Assembly (NCBI GenBank): GCA_011037195.1
Contig: JAAEAF010014372.1
Span: 1-64,000, forward strand
Direction of reading: 5' to 3'
Length of the DNA: 64,000 nt
Source of the DNA: Triatoma infestans
Lineage: Eukaryota > Arthropoda > Insecta > Hemiptera > Reduviidae
In this document: positions 42,963-54,997 of the stretch, in pieces
Layout: each line of letters begins with the position of its first letter
Position numbering within the stretch: position 1 is the stretch's first letter
The notes under the pieces: generated by a model
What the model was told of the DNA's origin: nothing
What the model saw: only the letters and a program-made list of their open reading frames with translations
The model's database searches: none
Made by a program: the position numbers and the translations under genes

Positions 42963-43952
42963 ATGGTGTGAAACACTCACACAACTTTCTCCTACTCAGT
43001 TTCAAAATTGTAATTGACAAATTTTATAGTTTGTGTACCCACTTTATGAAATTCGTTGGAGTTCATCGAAAAATGAAAAAAATATGTTCAGTAAAAGCCA
43101 CTTTCGCTTTACTAATTTTCCTGAAACTTGGAATTTCGGCCTTCTATTTATTCCTAATTCATTTTGTTTGTAGGTTAGAATTGTATAATCAATTATGATA
43201 GAAATCATTTTAGAGAAAAACATAACCCCACCCCCTCACCTAAAAATGCCCTTCAATGAATTTTTCCAAAGAAATGTTTCAAATAAATGATGTAGCTTTA
43301 TATGTGTAGTTCACATTCCTAGTTCAAAGAAAATCGTTGGACCCGTTTTGGAGAAAATACCAGAAAACTGACAAATACATTTCAGTAAAAACGCACTTCC
43401 GGTCATCCGATTTTTTTCAAAATCGCAATTTCAATAATACATTTAATTCTAATTAATATTATTTAGATGAAAAACTTGTATAATGAACAGAAATAGCACT
43501 TTAAATGAAAACCTAACCCCATCCCACCACCCTATAACTGCCCTTAAATGAATTTTCCTAGAGAAATGTTTCAAATAAAAGTTGTAGCTCGTTGTATGGA
43601 GTAATTAATATATCAAGTTTGAAGAAAATCGTCCAAACCATTTTTTGAGAAAATCGCAAAAAAGTTAAAAAACAATTCAGTAAAGTGGTACTTCCGGTTG
43701 AGGAATTTCGACCACTGACCTACTGTCGGATCCCATGGTGATACCTAAACGGAATATCACGTTTGAACTTTCTGCGATTATTCGTTTTTGAGCTATGCTT
43801 ATGTTAATACACACACACATACACAGACCATTTGCTAAAAACCACATTTTTGGACTCTCGGGACCTCAAAACGGATATTTCCGTTGAAAACACGATATCG
43901 AAAATTTGACACGATTACAATACGTCCTCTCTTAATAGGAGTAAGAGAAAGT
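42963..43952 (-). mobile_element. Noncoding transposon family X, copy 5
   Basis: Full length, in the same orientation as copy 4 and separated from it by only an A-rich linker of about 17 bp. The two may have arisen by insertion at the A-rich end of an older copy. Confidence 0.78.
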
Positions 43953-44119
43953 AAAAAAAGAAGTAGGTTATCTAGTTGTACCCAATATTAATTTAGTTAA
44001 GAATAAAAAAAACATTAAAATAAATAAATACAATAATTTTGTTAATTACAATGAAAATTATATTTTTTTCATTTATTATTTTTCCCATACATGGTTGAAT
44101 TAACAGCAAATCAAACAAC

Positions 44120-44720
44120 AAAATAAAAACAGACATAACGTACCTTACTTTTAAACTTTTAATAGAGAATTAGTATAAGTTGTTGTGGTTGGTTTCTGTA
44201 GAGCTGGAAAGCATCATAGATATTTTCCATGATAGCCGAGTTCATTATGTAATCAAATTAACCAGGCTATCACAGAAAGTATCTCTGATTAGTATAAATT
44301 GGTTGATTTCTTGATTAACTCCATTTTTTTTTTTTTTTTATCAATCTGAATATAATATATTACAAGCTAAATATCACACATTAACCTCCTATATGTAAAC
44401 GTACATACTAACAAATCCACTTTATAACAAAATAAAAACAGACATAACGTACCTTACTCTTGAACTTTTAATAGAGATTAGTATAAATTGTTGTGGTTGG
44501 TTTCTGTAGAGCTGGAAAGCATCATAGATATTTTCCATGATAGCCGAGTTCATTATGTAATCAAATTAACCAGGCTATCACAGAAAGTATCTCTGTTTAA
44601 TATATGTTGGATGTTTTCTTGATTAACGGCTGTATTTTTTTTTTTTTTAATCAATCTGAATTTAATATATTACAAGCTAAAGATCACACATTAATCTCAT
44701 TACATAAACGTATTTTACTA
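44120..44720. repeat. Tandem duplication with a period of about 309 bp
   Basis: A unit starting AAAATAAAAACAGACATAAC and running through GAGCTGGAAAGCATCATAG and a T run occurs twice (from 44120 and from 44429) with few differences, so it is fairly recent. Confidence 0.85.
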
Positions 44721-45009
44721 CAAATTTCAACAATAATTGAATCGTCACAATATGATTTGAGAAAAGGTGAAAAAAAAATATATTTTCAAACAAGGAAACA
44801 TGTATAATTTTATATTATACTAGAATTCAAGCTTTAGGAAACAGAGTAGCTAAAATTCATCAATATCTGTGTAATAAATCAAAATAATATAAAACCATCA
44901 CATATCTTTCTCTTACAGTAATTCTATATATTTTAACTGGCAGACTTTTTTCAAACTTAAAATTCTATTGAATATGTTGACAGGTCTGCAATGGTTAAGA
45001 TAGCAGCTG

Positions 45010-45310
45010 GTATTTTATCCGTCATTGTATGCATATTTCTTTTAATCCTGACATGTTTCGAATTTTCATCTATCATCAGAGTGAATTTATCAAGTTCATA
45101 CAGAGAATACACTTCAACGTAATATTTCTGTTATTTCTGTTATGGGTTAACCTTCTGTTGAATTTTTTATTGTTTCTGATCAGTTTCGGTTTCTCATTCA
45201 TTGTCAGAGTAAGGCTATCAATTTCATGTAGAAAGTTGAATTCACGTTTATATTTCTGTCACACTACATGTGTTGATTCAATACTTGAAAGTATATCTTA
45301 TGTAGATAGA
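45010..45310. mobile_element. Old foldback element
   Basis: A diverged relative of the foldback at 46589-46834: it shares the GGTATTTTATCC start, the ATTTTCATC...CATCA.AG block and the TTCAACGTAAT block. Its two halves have lost most of their pairing. Confidence 0.5.
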
Positions 45311-45640
45311 TAGATTGTTGTAGGGGATTATTGCACTGTGACCTGACAGATCTATTGTGCTTACCGGAGCCTTTTCATTGTACTGCTGGCCTCCAAGCAG
45401 TGTTCTGTAGCTACAGATAACACTGCCATCACGGACAGTAACTTGTAGAGGCTCCTAGGGCAGCATGCTGGATTCGAACCCGGGACCTCCGCGTTGCTAG
45501 TCCAGCGCACTACCACTGAGCTAATCCCTTCCTTCTTCCTTGGCTTTCGCCAATTAACTAGGAACGGAGGTCCTAGTTTGTGTACTGTGTTTTTCCTTGT
45601 CTGTAAAATGTAGAGTGTATGTAGTTTAAGTGTATGGAGT
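45311..45640 (-). mobile_element. tRNA-derived SINE, copy 1
   Basis: On the minus strand a tRNA-Ala(AGC)-like head (A box TAGCTCAGTGGTAG, CTAGCAA loop, B box GGTTCGAATCC, about 45529-45462) is followed by a body reading toward 45311. A related body lies inverted at about 45830-46239, so the two together form a long inverted repeat. Confidence 0.7.
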
Positions 45641-45829
45641 ACATTATATGTAGTATTATAATGTATTAAGTATAATGTAGTATTATATGTATAATGTATT
45701 ATAAAGTATTATAATATTTAAGTGTATGGAGTATTATAATGAATCCAGTTCATTTATTGTTTTCAGTATGGAAAGTATTCATAATGGAAACATCTATTGT
45801 TAATTAAAATGTTTAAGAAATTCCATTAA

Positions 45830-46239
45830 ATATGCCCGCAAGGGGTATCTGTTGTGTGCAGTTACTTGGGAGTAGCGACCCCACGGATTACCACAACTCA
45901 GTCAGTGCTCCATGCACTTGGTCAGAACAGTACACAATACACTTAAACTACATGCATCCTTGTTTATTCCTTACAGACAAGGACAAACACAGTACACAAA
46001 CTAGGGTCTCTGCCCCTAGTTAACTGGCTTAAGCCAAGAGAGAAGGAAGGGTTTAGCGAATCCAGCATGCTGCCCTTATATTTTCTCTTCCTAGGAGCCT
46101 CTACAAGTTACTGTCCGTGATGGGCAGTGTTGTCTGTAGCTACAGAACGCTGCATGGAGGCCGGCAGTACACTGAAAAGGCTCCGGTAGGCAAAATAGAT
46201 CTTTAAGATCTCAGTGCAATAATCCCCTACAACAATCTA
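45830..46239 (+). mobile_element. SINE-like copy 2, inverted relative to copy 1
   Basis: Matches copy 1 in reverse: ACAGACAAGGAC...CAGTACACAAACTAG, then GAGCCTCTACAAGTTACTGTC and CAATAATCCCCTACAACAATC at its end (46239). The tRNA-like head is largely deleted here. Confidence 0.65.
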
Positions 46240-46588
46240 GAATCTATAATCCTTCTATTAAAGTCAAATACATAAAAGTCGCTCAAAACTGAAGAATAAA
46301 CAAACAAACAAAAATATGAAACAAAATACATATAGATACACATATATTTTTTTGAATTATGGTAATAAGAAAAATAATTTCATGCGTCAGGGGCACAGTT
46401 CAAGATGGCGCAGTAATAGCCGGCACCATTTCTCTAGGTCTCCACGTAGCCCCTCCGTATATTAAGGCCAGGGCACCAAATTATTTACACTTACCACCCA
46501 TTTATAACTACATTTATACTCTAATTTTAAAATATAAATAGAAAAAGTAACCTTATTCCAACTGTGTTAACTAGATTTTAAATCTGGG

Positions 46589-46834
46589 TATTTTATCCTG
46601 GTCGTAGCATGCATATTGATTATGTTCCTCACCGGTTTCAGATTTTCATCCATCGTCAGTTCGTGTAGAGAGTTCACTTCAACGCAATGTTTCTGTTACA
46701 CTCACACTGGTTGGAAACATTGCGTTGAAGTGAACTCTCTACATGAACTTGGTGAATTTGCTCTGACGATGGATGAAAATCCGAAACCGATCAGGAACAT
46801 AATCAATATGCATGCTACGACCAGGATAAAATAC
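46589..46834. mobile_element. Foldback (hairpin) element, about 245 bp
   Basis: Arms of about 110 bp, nearly perfect: GGTATTTTATCCTGGTCGTA at the left is mirrored by TACGACCAGGATAAAATACC at the right, with only about 20 bp between the arms. Confidence 0.88.
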
Positions 46835-47185
46835 CAGATGTTATCCACCATTGCGGAACCACCCACATTTTCAACGCAATTTTAAATTATGTTTTTTTTT
46901 TTTTTTGAAAAAAATTAAGTCGGAGTTTTTTTTTTTTATTATTTAAACATTTTGACCATAACATCAGAAATCAAAGCGAAAAATTTTTTTTTGTTTCTGG
47001 CAAATAAAAAAAAAGAGATGAAACCTTTAAGTTTTAATCTTAAGCAAACCAGTGAAGCCTATTTATCAGGACAAACAGTTTACGCAAAATTTTGCACACT
47101 CTTAAACTCTCCTTACATTTCAATGATCTTAATAATAATAACGGGGTGCCTGTTTGAGAAGGGGAACTGGGTTTTAGAAAAGAAA
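46835..47185. other. Gap; no supported gene
   Basis: An 80-codon plus-strand frame (46952-47194) overlaps the minus-strand exon and has no recognisable motif, so it is not called. Confidence 0.3.
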
Positions 47186-48255
47186 TTATCTTAACTTCAT
47201 AATCTCCATGAATTCGCGTCGTTGATATCCTTTCTGCGTCCTAATGAGCTCCATTCTGTCGTCTTCTATATATTTTTTGGTCAAATGAAGCGTCTGAAAA
47301 ATACAAAATAATTTTTTTTATTAAACTGGTTTTTCACATCGTCAAGCTTTAAAGTTTATAATAAGATGTTTTTACGGCAATGGCTAGAAGAGTTTTTAAG
47401 AAAAAAAAAATTCTTTGTTGGTCTACGTTTCGGGTACCATTGGTGTCCTTCTTCAGAAGCTCTTTAGTGTAGAAGAGCAGTGAACGTTGAGATTAAAATT
47501 AGATAGATTAAAATGCTTTGTTTTTAGCCATCTGAGGAGCATACGATTCAGTAGTTATATAAATTCTGATCAATATAATGAGAAATTTAGGCATTCCGAT
47601 TAAACTAATTAATAATATTCATAAATATAAGAGACGTTATAGATAGTAGTTCAAACGGTCCTTAGTAGCCAGAAATGACTGCTGCAAGGAGGAATATTAA
47701 AGCACAATTGTACACAATATACACTATAATTGCACACATTTAACATTGAACATTTAACTCTCAATTCATCCTTAATAGTTCCTGAAGAAGGACACCAAAG
47801 GTGTCCGAAACGTCGAATGGTTATTTAAAAATAAAAAGGTTCTTCTTTGGCCCCAGCCAACCAATTTTTTGTTTTGCTTGTTTAATCTACACTATAGATT
47901 TAAAAAAAAATATACACTTCCACAAGGAGTTAATAAATTACTACAGTATGCGGACTTGAGATCTTAGATGTTGTGCACCTTGCCTTTTTCAGGGTCTGTA
48001 CAAAGGTTACATAGCAAATCAAAAATAAAGAAATTCAAAAAGAAAAACTTACGTAAGTACATTTTCATAGATCTTTTTCTTATCGAACTTCAACATCCAT
48101 TTTACAACATCAAATAAAACGGTCATAACGAACACCAGAACATAAATATCATTTATACTATAATTTGTTCTATTCAATTGAGTTAAAAATAATAAAAGAT
48201 TTACAGGAAAAATTTAGATTCTTACTTGGTCCAACGTTAAGCTGTTAGTAGCCAT
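47186..48255 (-). CDS. Possible two-exon host micro-gene (45 residues)
   Basis: Exon 1 (48255-48226, MATNSLTLDQ) ends at a strong GTAAGAAT donor in phase 0. Exon 2 (47293-47186), entered from TTTGTATTTTTCAG, adds 35 residues, charged and probably helical (for example KYIEDDRMELIRTQKGYQ), to a TAA stop. No family is recognised. Exon 1 could alternatively splice to the exon at 41877, which also begins in phase 0. A foldback element lies in the intron. Without transcripts the model is tentative. Confidence 0.45.
47410..47840. mobile_element. Foldback-type element with short inverted ends
   Basis: TACGTTTCGGGTACCATTGG with GTGTCCTTCTTCAG at about 47425-47455 is mirrored by CTGAAGAAGGACACCAAAGG and TGTCCGAAACGTCG at about 47782-47818. 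The interior is noncoding. Confidence 0.65.
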
Positions 48256-48669
48256 ATTGGTCTGGAGGAGGCCAGAAAAAGTTTCACAGTGGCGTGGTGA
48301 ATAAATTTCAAGATGTCGACCATTTTCCAATGAAACATGGGCAAAAAGAGCGCTAAACCGCTGCGAACCATAAATTTTATTTTTTATTTATTAAAATAAA
48401 TTAAACAAAAAAAAAAAAAAAATGCAAGATAAAAATTTATTGTAGAATAAAATGTTGGAATTTAAAATTTATAGATTATTATAAATATATGTTATTTTAT
48501 ATGTGAAGCTTGAAATAGCTAGCTTTCGATAGGTGCGCTTGTACAGCACTCAGAGAAACTATATTACCCATAGTTTCTTGCTGACATAACATGTACTTAA
48601 TAAATCAACGCGATTTTAAAAACAGTTTTAATATTGGAATCCCAATGAAAAATATATAGTGTGAAACAC

Positions 48670-48958
48670 ACGATGGTAATTATGCAGAAGCCGACCCCTA
48701 AAATGGCAGACCACTAAATTCACTAACCTTCTCACTCCCACTCTTCTATCACTCATGTGTTGGGTTAAATAGTTAAAAAGAGATTGCTAAATGATTTTAC
48801 CAGTTGCAGTAGGTGCAACAAGGCGATAAATAATCGTAAATGAGATTATCGATGTTATGGAGTTTGTAATGACTGATAGAAGAGTGGGAGTGAGAAGGTT
48901 AGTGAATTTATTAGTGGTCTGCCATCTTGGGGGTCGGCTTCTGCATAATTACCCAACG
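48670..48958. mobile_element. Foldback element with arms of about 90 bp
   Basis: AATTATGCAGAAGCCGACC...CTTCTATCA (48678-48754) is mirrored by TGATAGAAGAGTGGGAG...GGTCGGCTTCTGCATAATT (48874-48951). The spacer is about 120 bp. No frame of note. Confidence 0.85.
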
Positions 48959-49440
48959 ATTTTCTCTTACTCCTGTGTTTTTTTTTTTTAACCCTACGTT
49001 ATTCACCTTCCACTGGGTCACTTGTCACCCCAGTAAGAAAGCAAAAATGAATGCCTAACATATGGATTTCTACAGATTTTAACTATATTTATACGTATTT
49101 TAAGAGGAAAAAGAACATTTGATTTTAGAGTATGTTATTTTCATAAAATTAAACTAAATTACTAATTAACTCATTGAATATTAAATTATTATATTAAACC
49201 AGCGTCTTGTTCATAAACTTTAATAACTGAGGTCAAAAAAGTAATCCTTTTATCTGGGAGACGCAATTATATTTTACAATATTAACTTTTGTGTTATCCA
49301 TTTACAATAATTAATAATAGCAAATTTTCGATAACCTGTCTCTATGTATACTTAACAACTTTACTAACCAGTTTAGAGCACGTCAATAAACTTAGCCTTA
49401 ACTCGTAACAGTCTCCATTCTGATCATTTATCCTAGCCAG
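48959..49440. other. AT-rich gap upstream of the exon at 49441
   Basis: No gene is recognised; the 3' end supplies the TTTATCCTAGCCAG acceptor. Confidence 0.35.
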
Positions 49441-49665
49441 GGCATTGTTATGTTGCCCAAACAAATTAATAATGATTTTAGAAGTTTTAGGGTGTACTAC
49501 CTCAATTTGCTCAAAATACCAGAGCGTCCAGATTTCATTACCGTAGAACAGATATATAACTTCGCGAAAACATTTAATTTAGAAAACCATGTTGTAAATT
49601 TAGACCCAGATGGAACACTTTTAGGAGCCGATATTGCTACTGTCACTTCTCTAGATCATGTTCCT
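49441..49665 (+). CDS. Unassigned internal exon (75 residues, phase 0-0)
   Basis: Bounded by a good acceptor (TTTATCCTAGCCAG) and donor (GTAAGTTA). The exact 225 nt are open in phase 0 and start with GIVMLPKQ. The sequence looks like folded protein (segments VYYLNLLKIPERPDF and LDPDGTLLGADIATV) with balanced composition unlike the surrounding AT-rich DNA. I do not recognise the family, and no neighbouring exon of the same gene was found on the plus strand within the window. It could be an exon of a long host gene or a retained fragment. Confidence 0.45.
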
Positions 49666-50342
49666 GTAAGTTAAATTAAAGCAGCTCGATTAGGAAACAA
49701 AATACCTAGACATTTAAAGGTGTTCACAATCTTTAAAAGTTTCTTTAGATCAATTATCACGATCTGTCTTAAAAATAATTATCTTTGATTTGCGTATATT
49801 TACATTTAATTTGTTAACCCGCAATATCTTTCTAATAATGCAGCTTCATACTGACAGCAAGTTTGATAATAGTACCACATCATTAAGCATACAGTAGCGA
49901 GTTGTTGTAGGTATTCTTTTGTTTTATAGTTTGTTTTTTTTTTCAGAACTATATTCATTTGATGTAATAAAGTTCGTTTCTTTACAAATATTTTTTATTT
50001 ACAGAGATGCTGTGATAACATGTACAGTAAAATACTATTAACACGTCTTTAGCTGATTGTATAACCAGATTATAATATTATACACCTAGAAAGTGGACAA
50101 TTTCCCTTGTTTCATTATACTTTATCGCTACATTTTAAGTATTTCAATAACACATTAAAATTGTCAAAATCTCCAATGAATCCATATTTGACAAAATATA
50201 TAATGAAAAAATAAAAATTATGTGGATAATTGCATAGAAGTATTGAAATTAGAATTTAAAGAAATTGTATTATAAAATAAATACAGATTTTTAAATACTA
50301 TAAAAAGTTTGAAAAACGAATGGTTAAAACATTCAATAGTTA
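49666..50342. other. AT-rich gap
   Basis: No feature is recognised. Confidence 0.35.
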
Positions 50343-52558
50343 AGTGGGGAACCCATTTGCTATGCGCCACTTTTAATAACTATTCCCTTTGTTGATGAAC
50401 CCTTTACATTTAATGAATTAAGTCAAGTGCTCGACAGAGCTAAAAATGGAAAAGCACCAGGACCTGATCGGGTGCCCTATGAGTTTTTTAAAATGAGTCC
50501 ACAAAATTTTTTAGATTATTTATTAAATGCATTAAACCATATTTATGAAACTGGTATAGTTCCAGTGAGCTTTACAAAATCAATAATTTTTCCTCTATTC
50601 AAAACAGGTGAAAGAAGTTTAGTTGAAAATTACAGAGGAATAGCCTTCTCTGATTGTGTTTCTAAATTATTTACAGGATTGCTTCTGCTGAGATTAAATA
50701 AATGGGTGAATAAAAATAATGTTTTAAAAGAGCGTCAGGGAGGGCTATTCCACTGTGGATAATATTTTTAGCCTTGTAAATATTATGAAGCTTAAAACCT
50801 TGGAGAAAGGTAGAGAATTGTATTGTTTTTTCGTTGATTTTAAGTCAGCGTTTGATTCCCTGGACCGGCGCGCTCTTTATTATAAATTAAATGTATTGGG
50901 TGCCTCTACAAAATATATTGAAGTTTTAAAGGGGTTATATAATAATAGAGAATCGTGCGTTTGGACCCCCCACGTGGAGTGACAGATAAATTTGCTACCA
51001 ATATCGGTTTGAAACAAGGTTGCCATTCTTTCGCCAGCGTTATTCAATATTTTTATAGTGGATATCTATGAATTTGTGGAGGGAGGTGTTAATATTGCTG
51101 GAATAAATGTTAGATGCTTAATGTATGCAGACGATATTGTTTTAATGGCAGACCACCCTTTTATTTTACAAGAAATGATAGATAAACTTTCTACTTATTG
51201 TAAGTTATGGAATTTATTTATTAACTTGAAAAAGTCGCAGATTATTGTATTCGGTAAAGGTGGTAGGAGGGCGAGAAATGAACGATGACAATTAAATGGA
51301 GAACGAATTGAAATCGTCAACAGTTATAAATACCTGGGCCTTGTTTTAACGCCTAAACTCTCATTCGCGAAGCATTTTGAGGACAGGTTAAGTGCTGCCA
51401 AGTTCCGTATTCATTCTACTTATTCAAATTTTTTTAAAAATAAAGATGTCCCTTTATCGTCAAAAGTAGAAGTGTTTAACTCTGTCAGTAGAGCGATCAT
51501 GAACTATGCTGCGCAAGTGTGGGTTTTTTTGCGTATAGAGGCAACAGAAAAATTGTTTACTTTTTTTATAAAAAGGCTCTTCTCGCTTTATAGGTCAACA
51601 CCAAATTATGTAATATAGTTGGAAACTGGAATTGACCCACCCTTCATATCTACTCTCCAACTGCATTTGAAATATATTCAAAAAGTTTTGCTTCTTCCTA
51701 ATACTAGAATCCCAAAAATTTTGGCAAGGGATATAATCAGTAAAAAACTATTTTGGTATAAGGAATTCCAAGCAATTTGTGAAAAGTATAGCTGGGAAAA
51801 CAGCTACTATTTCATTAATGATACTAAACAATGTTTCGAAGGTTTACTGGGGAATATTAGAAATGATTTTAAGAACAATTTAATTTTAAAAGCTCAAAAC
51901 TCCCAGTATCACCGTATGTATAGTGAATTAAATTTAAGTTTAGGTAAAAATCATTATAATTCTGATGATGCTAATTTCAATTTTATGAAAACAATATTAA
52001 AGTTAAGAGGTCAATTATTAAATTTAAATTACAATATAACACGGAGAGAGGAGATTCAGTTATGTACAATGTGTAATCATAAGGCCATAGAAAATACATT
52101 CCACTATTTAGCGGTGTTGGATGAGTTCAGGGTAAGGTGGTTCGGTAAGAAGTATTTATCTAAAGAAGAATGTATCAGCTATTTGAATGGTCAGAACTGG
52201 GCAGCTTTATACAATTATCACGTTAATGCCTGGAAATACAGGAGTTTTTTAATTGAAAATTATAATACTTAATTGTCATTAAAATAACTAAAAATGTAAT
52301 ATAATTTTATTTGTTTTATATATTTCAAAGAATCTAGAAATATTTCTGCTTATTTTCTGTTTGGTTTTGGTTTCAGTTTTCTGTTTATAGAGTTATTATT
52401 ATTTTGTTATAAATATATACATATATGCATGAAAATTAAAGAACTATTACGACGCAACTCGGCAGATGGACTATTGTCCATGCTTGTATGAATTCGTTTA
52501 TTTGTAAATAGTAGTTTTTGTAATTGATCAATAATAAATACATTATTATTATTATTAT
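50343..52558 (+). mobile_element. 5'-truncated non-LTR retrotransposon with 12 bp target-site duplication
   Basis: ATTCAATAGTTA flanks it on both sides (50331-50342 and 52559-52570). It starts just upstream of the reverse transcriptase and ends in a (TTA)n tail rather than poly(A). A stretch like the end of the LINE at 8080-11005 (DSPFSLQEL there, DEPFTFNEL here) occurs just before the RT core, so the two may belong to one family. Confidence 0.88.
50390..52272 (+). pseudogene. LINE reverse transcriptase and C-terminal region, broken
   Basis: Motifs in order: NGKAPGPDRVPYEF (near 50448), the ENYRGIA finger block (near 50628), DFKSAFDSLDR (near 50838), YADDIVLM catalytic box (near 51124), a thumb region, and a C-terminal part with a Cys/His knuckle (CTMCNHKAIENTFHYL near 52065). 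At least four frame changes or stops (near 50755, 50982, 51288 and 51618) break the frame. Confidence 0.88.
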
Positions 52559-52570
52559 ATTCAATAGTTA

Positions 52571-52790
52571 TAGTGAAACAGAACAGCACTAGAACTCTGG
52601 CGGACAGTTATTGTACCACCACATCTTTCTGTTTAAAATTTATGTATATTTGATTTTGTTAACATTGGCACTATTATAATTATTCTTTTTCTACCATATT
52701 GCAATTTTTCGTTTTAAATGGGATAGTGGAAAATTCTGTTAATATAAAACTCAGAAAAACAAAATTAATGCAAGTACAAAAAAGAAAAAA
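52571..52790. other. Short gap
   Basis: No feature is seen. Confidence 0.3.
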
Positions 52791-53362
52791 TGTCTGGTAT
52801 ACAAACTCACACGACTTTATTTGCACATTTATAATTGACAAATCACATTCATAAATTCCTGTATTCCGATAACCACTAATTTGGAATATACCATTATATT
52901 ATAGGTGATAAAACCATAATCGTACTGAAGTGGCACTATAGAGGAAAGCTTAACACTGCTACAACACCAGAAAACATGAAAAATCAATTTTCCTGGAAAA
53001 ATGTTACAAATAAAAGTGATAGGCATATGTGTGTGTAAACAGTATACGAACTTTAAAGAAAAATGTTGAAAGCTGTTTCCGAACAGATTTTTTTAGAAAA
53101 ATCAAATTATTTTCTTCTTGTCAAATCGTTAACTAAAATCTTATTGTCAGATGCGGTGGTCGTGCCCTAAACGGAATGTCAACTTTGAACTTTCTGTGAT
53201 ATTTCGTTTTTTAAGTAATTAATTTTGTTCAACATACACACAGACCATTTACTAAACATTTTTTTCATACGCAGGACCCCTCATAACATGTATTTCCAAT
53301 GAAAACCTAATTCGAAAAGTTGACACGTGGCATATACTTCCTTACAGTGTGTAAGGTGGAAC
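52791..53362 (-). mobile_element. Noncoding transposon family X, copy 6 (old, diverged)
   Basis: Recognisable by order: TCTGGTATACAAACTCACACGAC, TTATAATTGACAAAT, CAATTTTCCTGGAAAAATGTT, CTAAACGGAATGTCAAC and a final TGACACG...ACTTCCTTAC. Many substitutions; only about one internal unit. Confidence 0.6.
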
Positions 53363-54199
53363 TAGAAATCTCGAAATTCGTAATATGAGCGACTTTTTAA
53401 TTATCTTTCACTTTTATTTGCGATAAAAGTACAATATTATTTTGTTACACATTGCAAATATGTATGTCCTTAACAACTACTCCATAAAGTTACCAGCCCT
53501 CTTCTTCCGAAAGGGAATAATATAGTAATAAGACACCATGAAGGACAGAAGTTACCTACATATCTATTAATAATAACAAAGTTGTATAATTTTACTATTT
53601 TTTTTCAGCCCAATATATTTTTGCTTGTACGCTATACTTAGCGCGTTGCCGGCAAATTTTTTATATGCCTTCACATTTCTGAGGGTGGGCAAGTCAACCT
53701 CTCATCGATAAACAATTCGAAAAGTAATTTGGGCTACCAACTATGGCAATGCGAAGTAGGTTTCATTCCTAGGCAGGCAGTAGGCATTGTAAGCAGCCCC
53801 GAAAGGCTGCTTTAAACTTTTAATTGAACTTAACGGACCACTGCTTTTTAACCACTTAGATTTATCCCTAACCTCTTTCTTCAGTATTACTCAGAAGCAT
53901 TGTCTGGTGGAGCATACGGCCTGTTCATTTCAGATGGTTTCTTTAGCAATGGAAAAGGGCCTTGTGGTTTTGATTCTGAAACATATTGTACAGAACCGCC
54001 TGTGAAGCTACTGAAAAATGGTTCACAAAAGCGCATACACTACCACTAGAGGAATGTAACAGGGCTGAATACGCATGTTATTCTTGAAGGTCACAGGACG
54101 TTTCCGCTCAACGGATCTCTCCAACGTAAAGAGAAAAGGCAGTTCAGAAACATCACTGCCATGAATACCGGACATTAGCTCATATAGAAACACTTACAC
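53363..54199. other. Gap; no supported gene
   Basis: 53880-54060 holds an acceptor-like CTTTCTTCAG followed by an open stretch (YYSEALSGGAYGLF...) to a stop, with no recognised domain. I list it as an observation, not as a gene. Confidence 0.3.
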
Positions 54200-54345
54200 G
54201 GTAACTAATGGTGGGTTTGTAGATGGTATGATAAGAAGGATGAAACTCTGTTTCACCTATTCTGTGAATGTGAGTATTCTGCTCGTAAATGGTTCTTAAG
54301 ATTTGAAGCAGAGCTACCTGTTGATGATTCTGCTACCGATCAAAG
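54200..54345 (+). pseudogene. Fragment of a non-LTR retrotransposon C-terminus
   Basis: Reads a Trp-Tyr-rich start, then KDETLFHLFCECEYSARKWF, resembling the Cys/His knuckle at the C-terminus of Jockey/R1-like ORF2. Short and isolated. Confidence 0.5.
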
Positions 54346-54997
54346 TTAACTATCTCCTCAGTCTGGCGTTTATTAACAAAAAATAGGTGATTAGAGATGA
54401 AAGCGGTGAGCAAAATAGACACACCTATAGCCTAAAAGCATTTACACCTTTAAGAGGATCCCGGTACGAGATTAGATTAACCAGTCTATCAAGAATCCAG
54501 CCTGTATCCGATGATAGTTGAGAAATTTGTTGCATAACGGTCGCTTTATTTTGTGGCCATTTATTAGTTTCCAAAATTCCTCCTCGTCCAGGATGTTTTT
54601 TATAAAAGTAAGATCGCAAACTAGAACAATGCAAAGTCCTAACACAAAATTAAAAACATAGCTCCCAGTTCCCTTGCCTTTAAAGTCATACTGATAATGC
54701 TGATGCGTACCACATATAACTTCAAGATTAAAATAAATGTCATTTACATGTATTGTTAAATTGCAATTTACAAATGTATTGTTAGTGTAATTTTCTATTA
54801 AGTCAGGTAGTTAAGTATCTCTAAGTTTGAACCTTCAAAATCGATAAAAATAATGTATCTAGAACTTGATGATTATTGAGAATCGATATTATCTCTACTA
54901 TGGCCTTCCATAGTACTTATGTATAGGTTCCCACACAACATGAAAATGGTAGTACGTTGAACAAATATTTTGTTGATTTAATACATTTTGTTTTAAA

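Noticed and set aside
45462..45529. Functional tRNA-Ala gene
   Set aside because: tRNA-like only; it continues into a SINE body.
46952..47194. 80-codon plus frame
   Set aside because: Overlaps the better supported minus-strand exon and has no motif.
53893..54052. Open stretch after a splice-acceptor-like sequence (YYSEALSGGAYGLF...)
   Set aside because: No start, no donor and no recognised domain; next to a decayed retrotransposon fragment.
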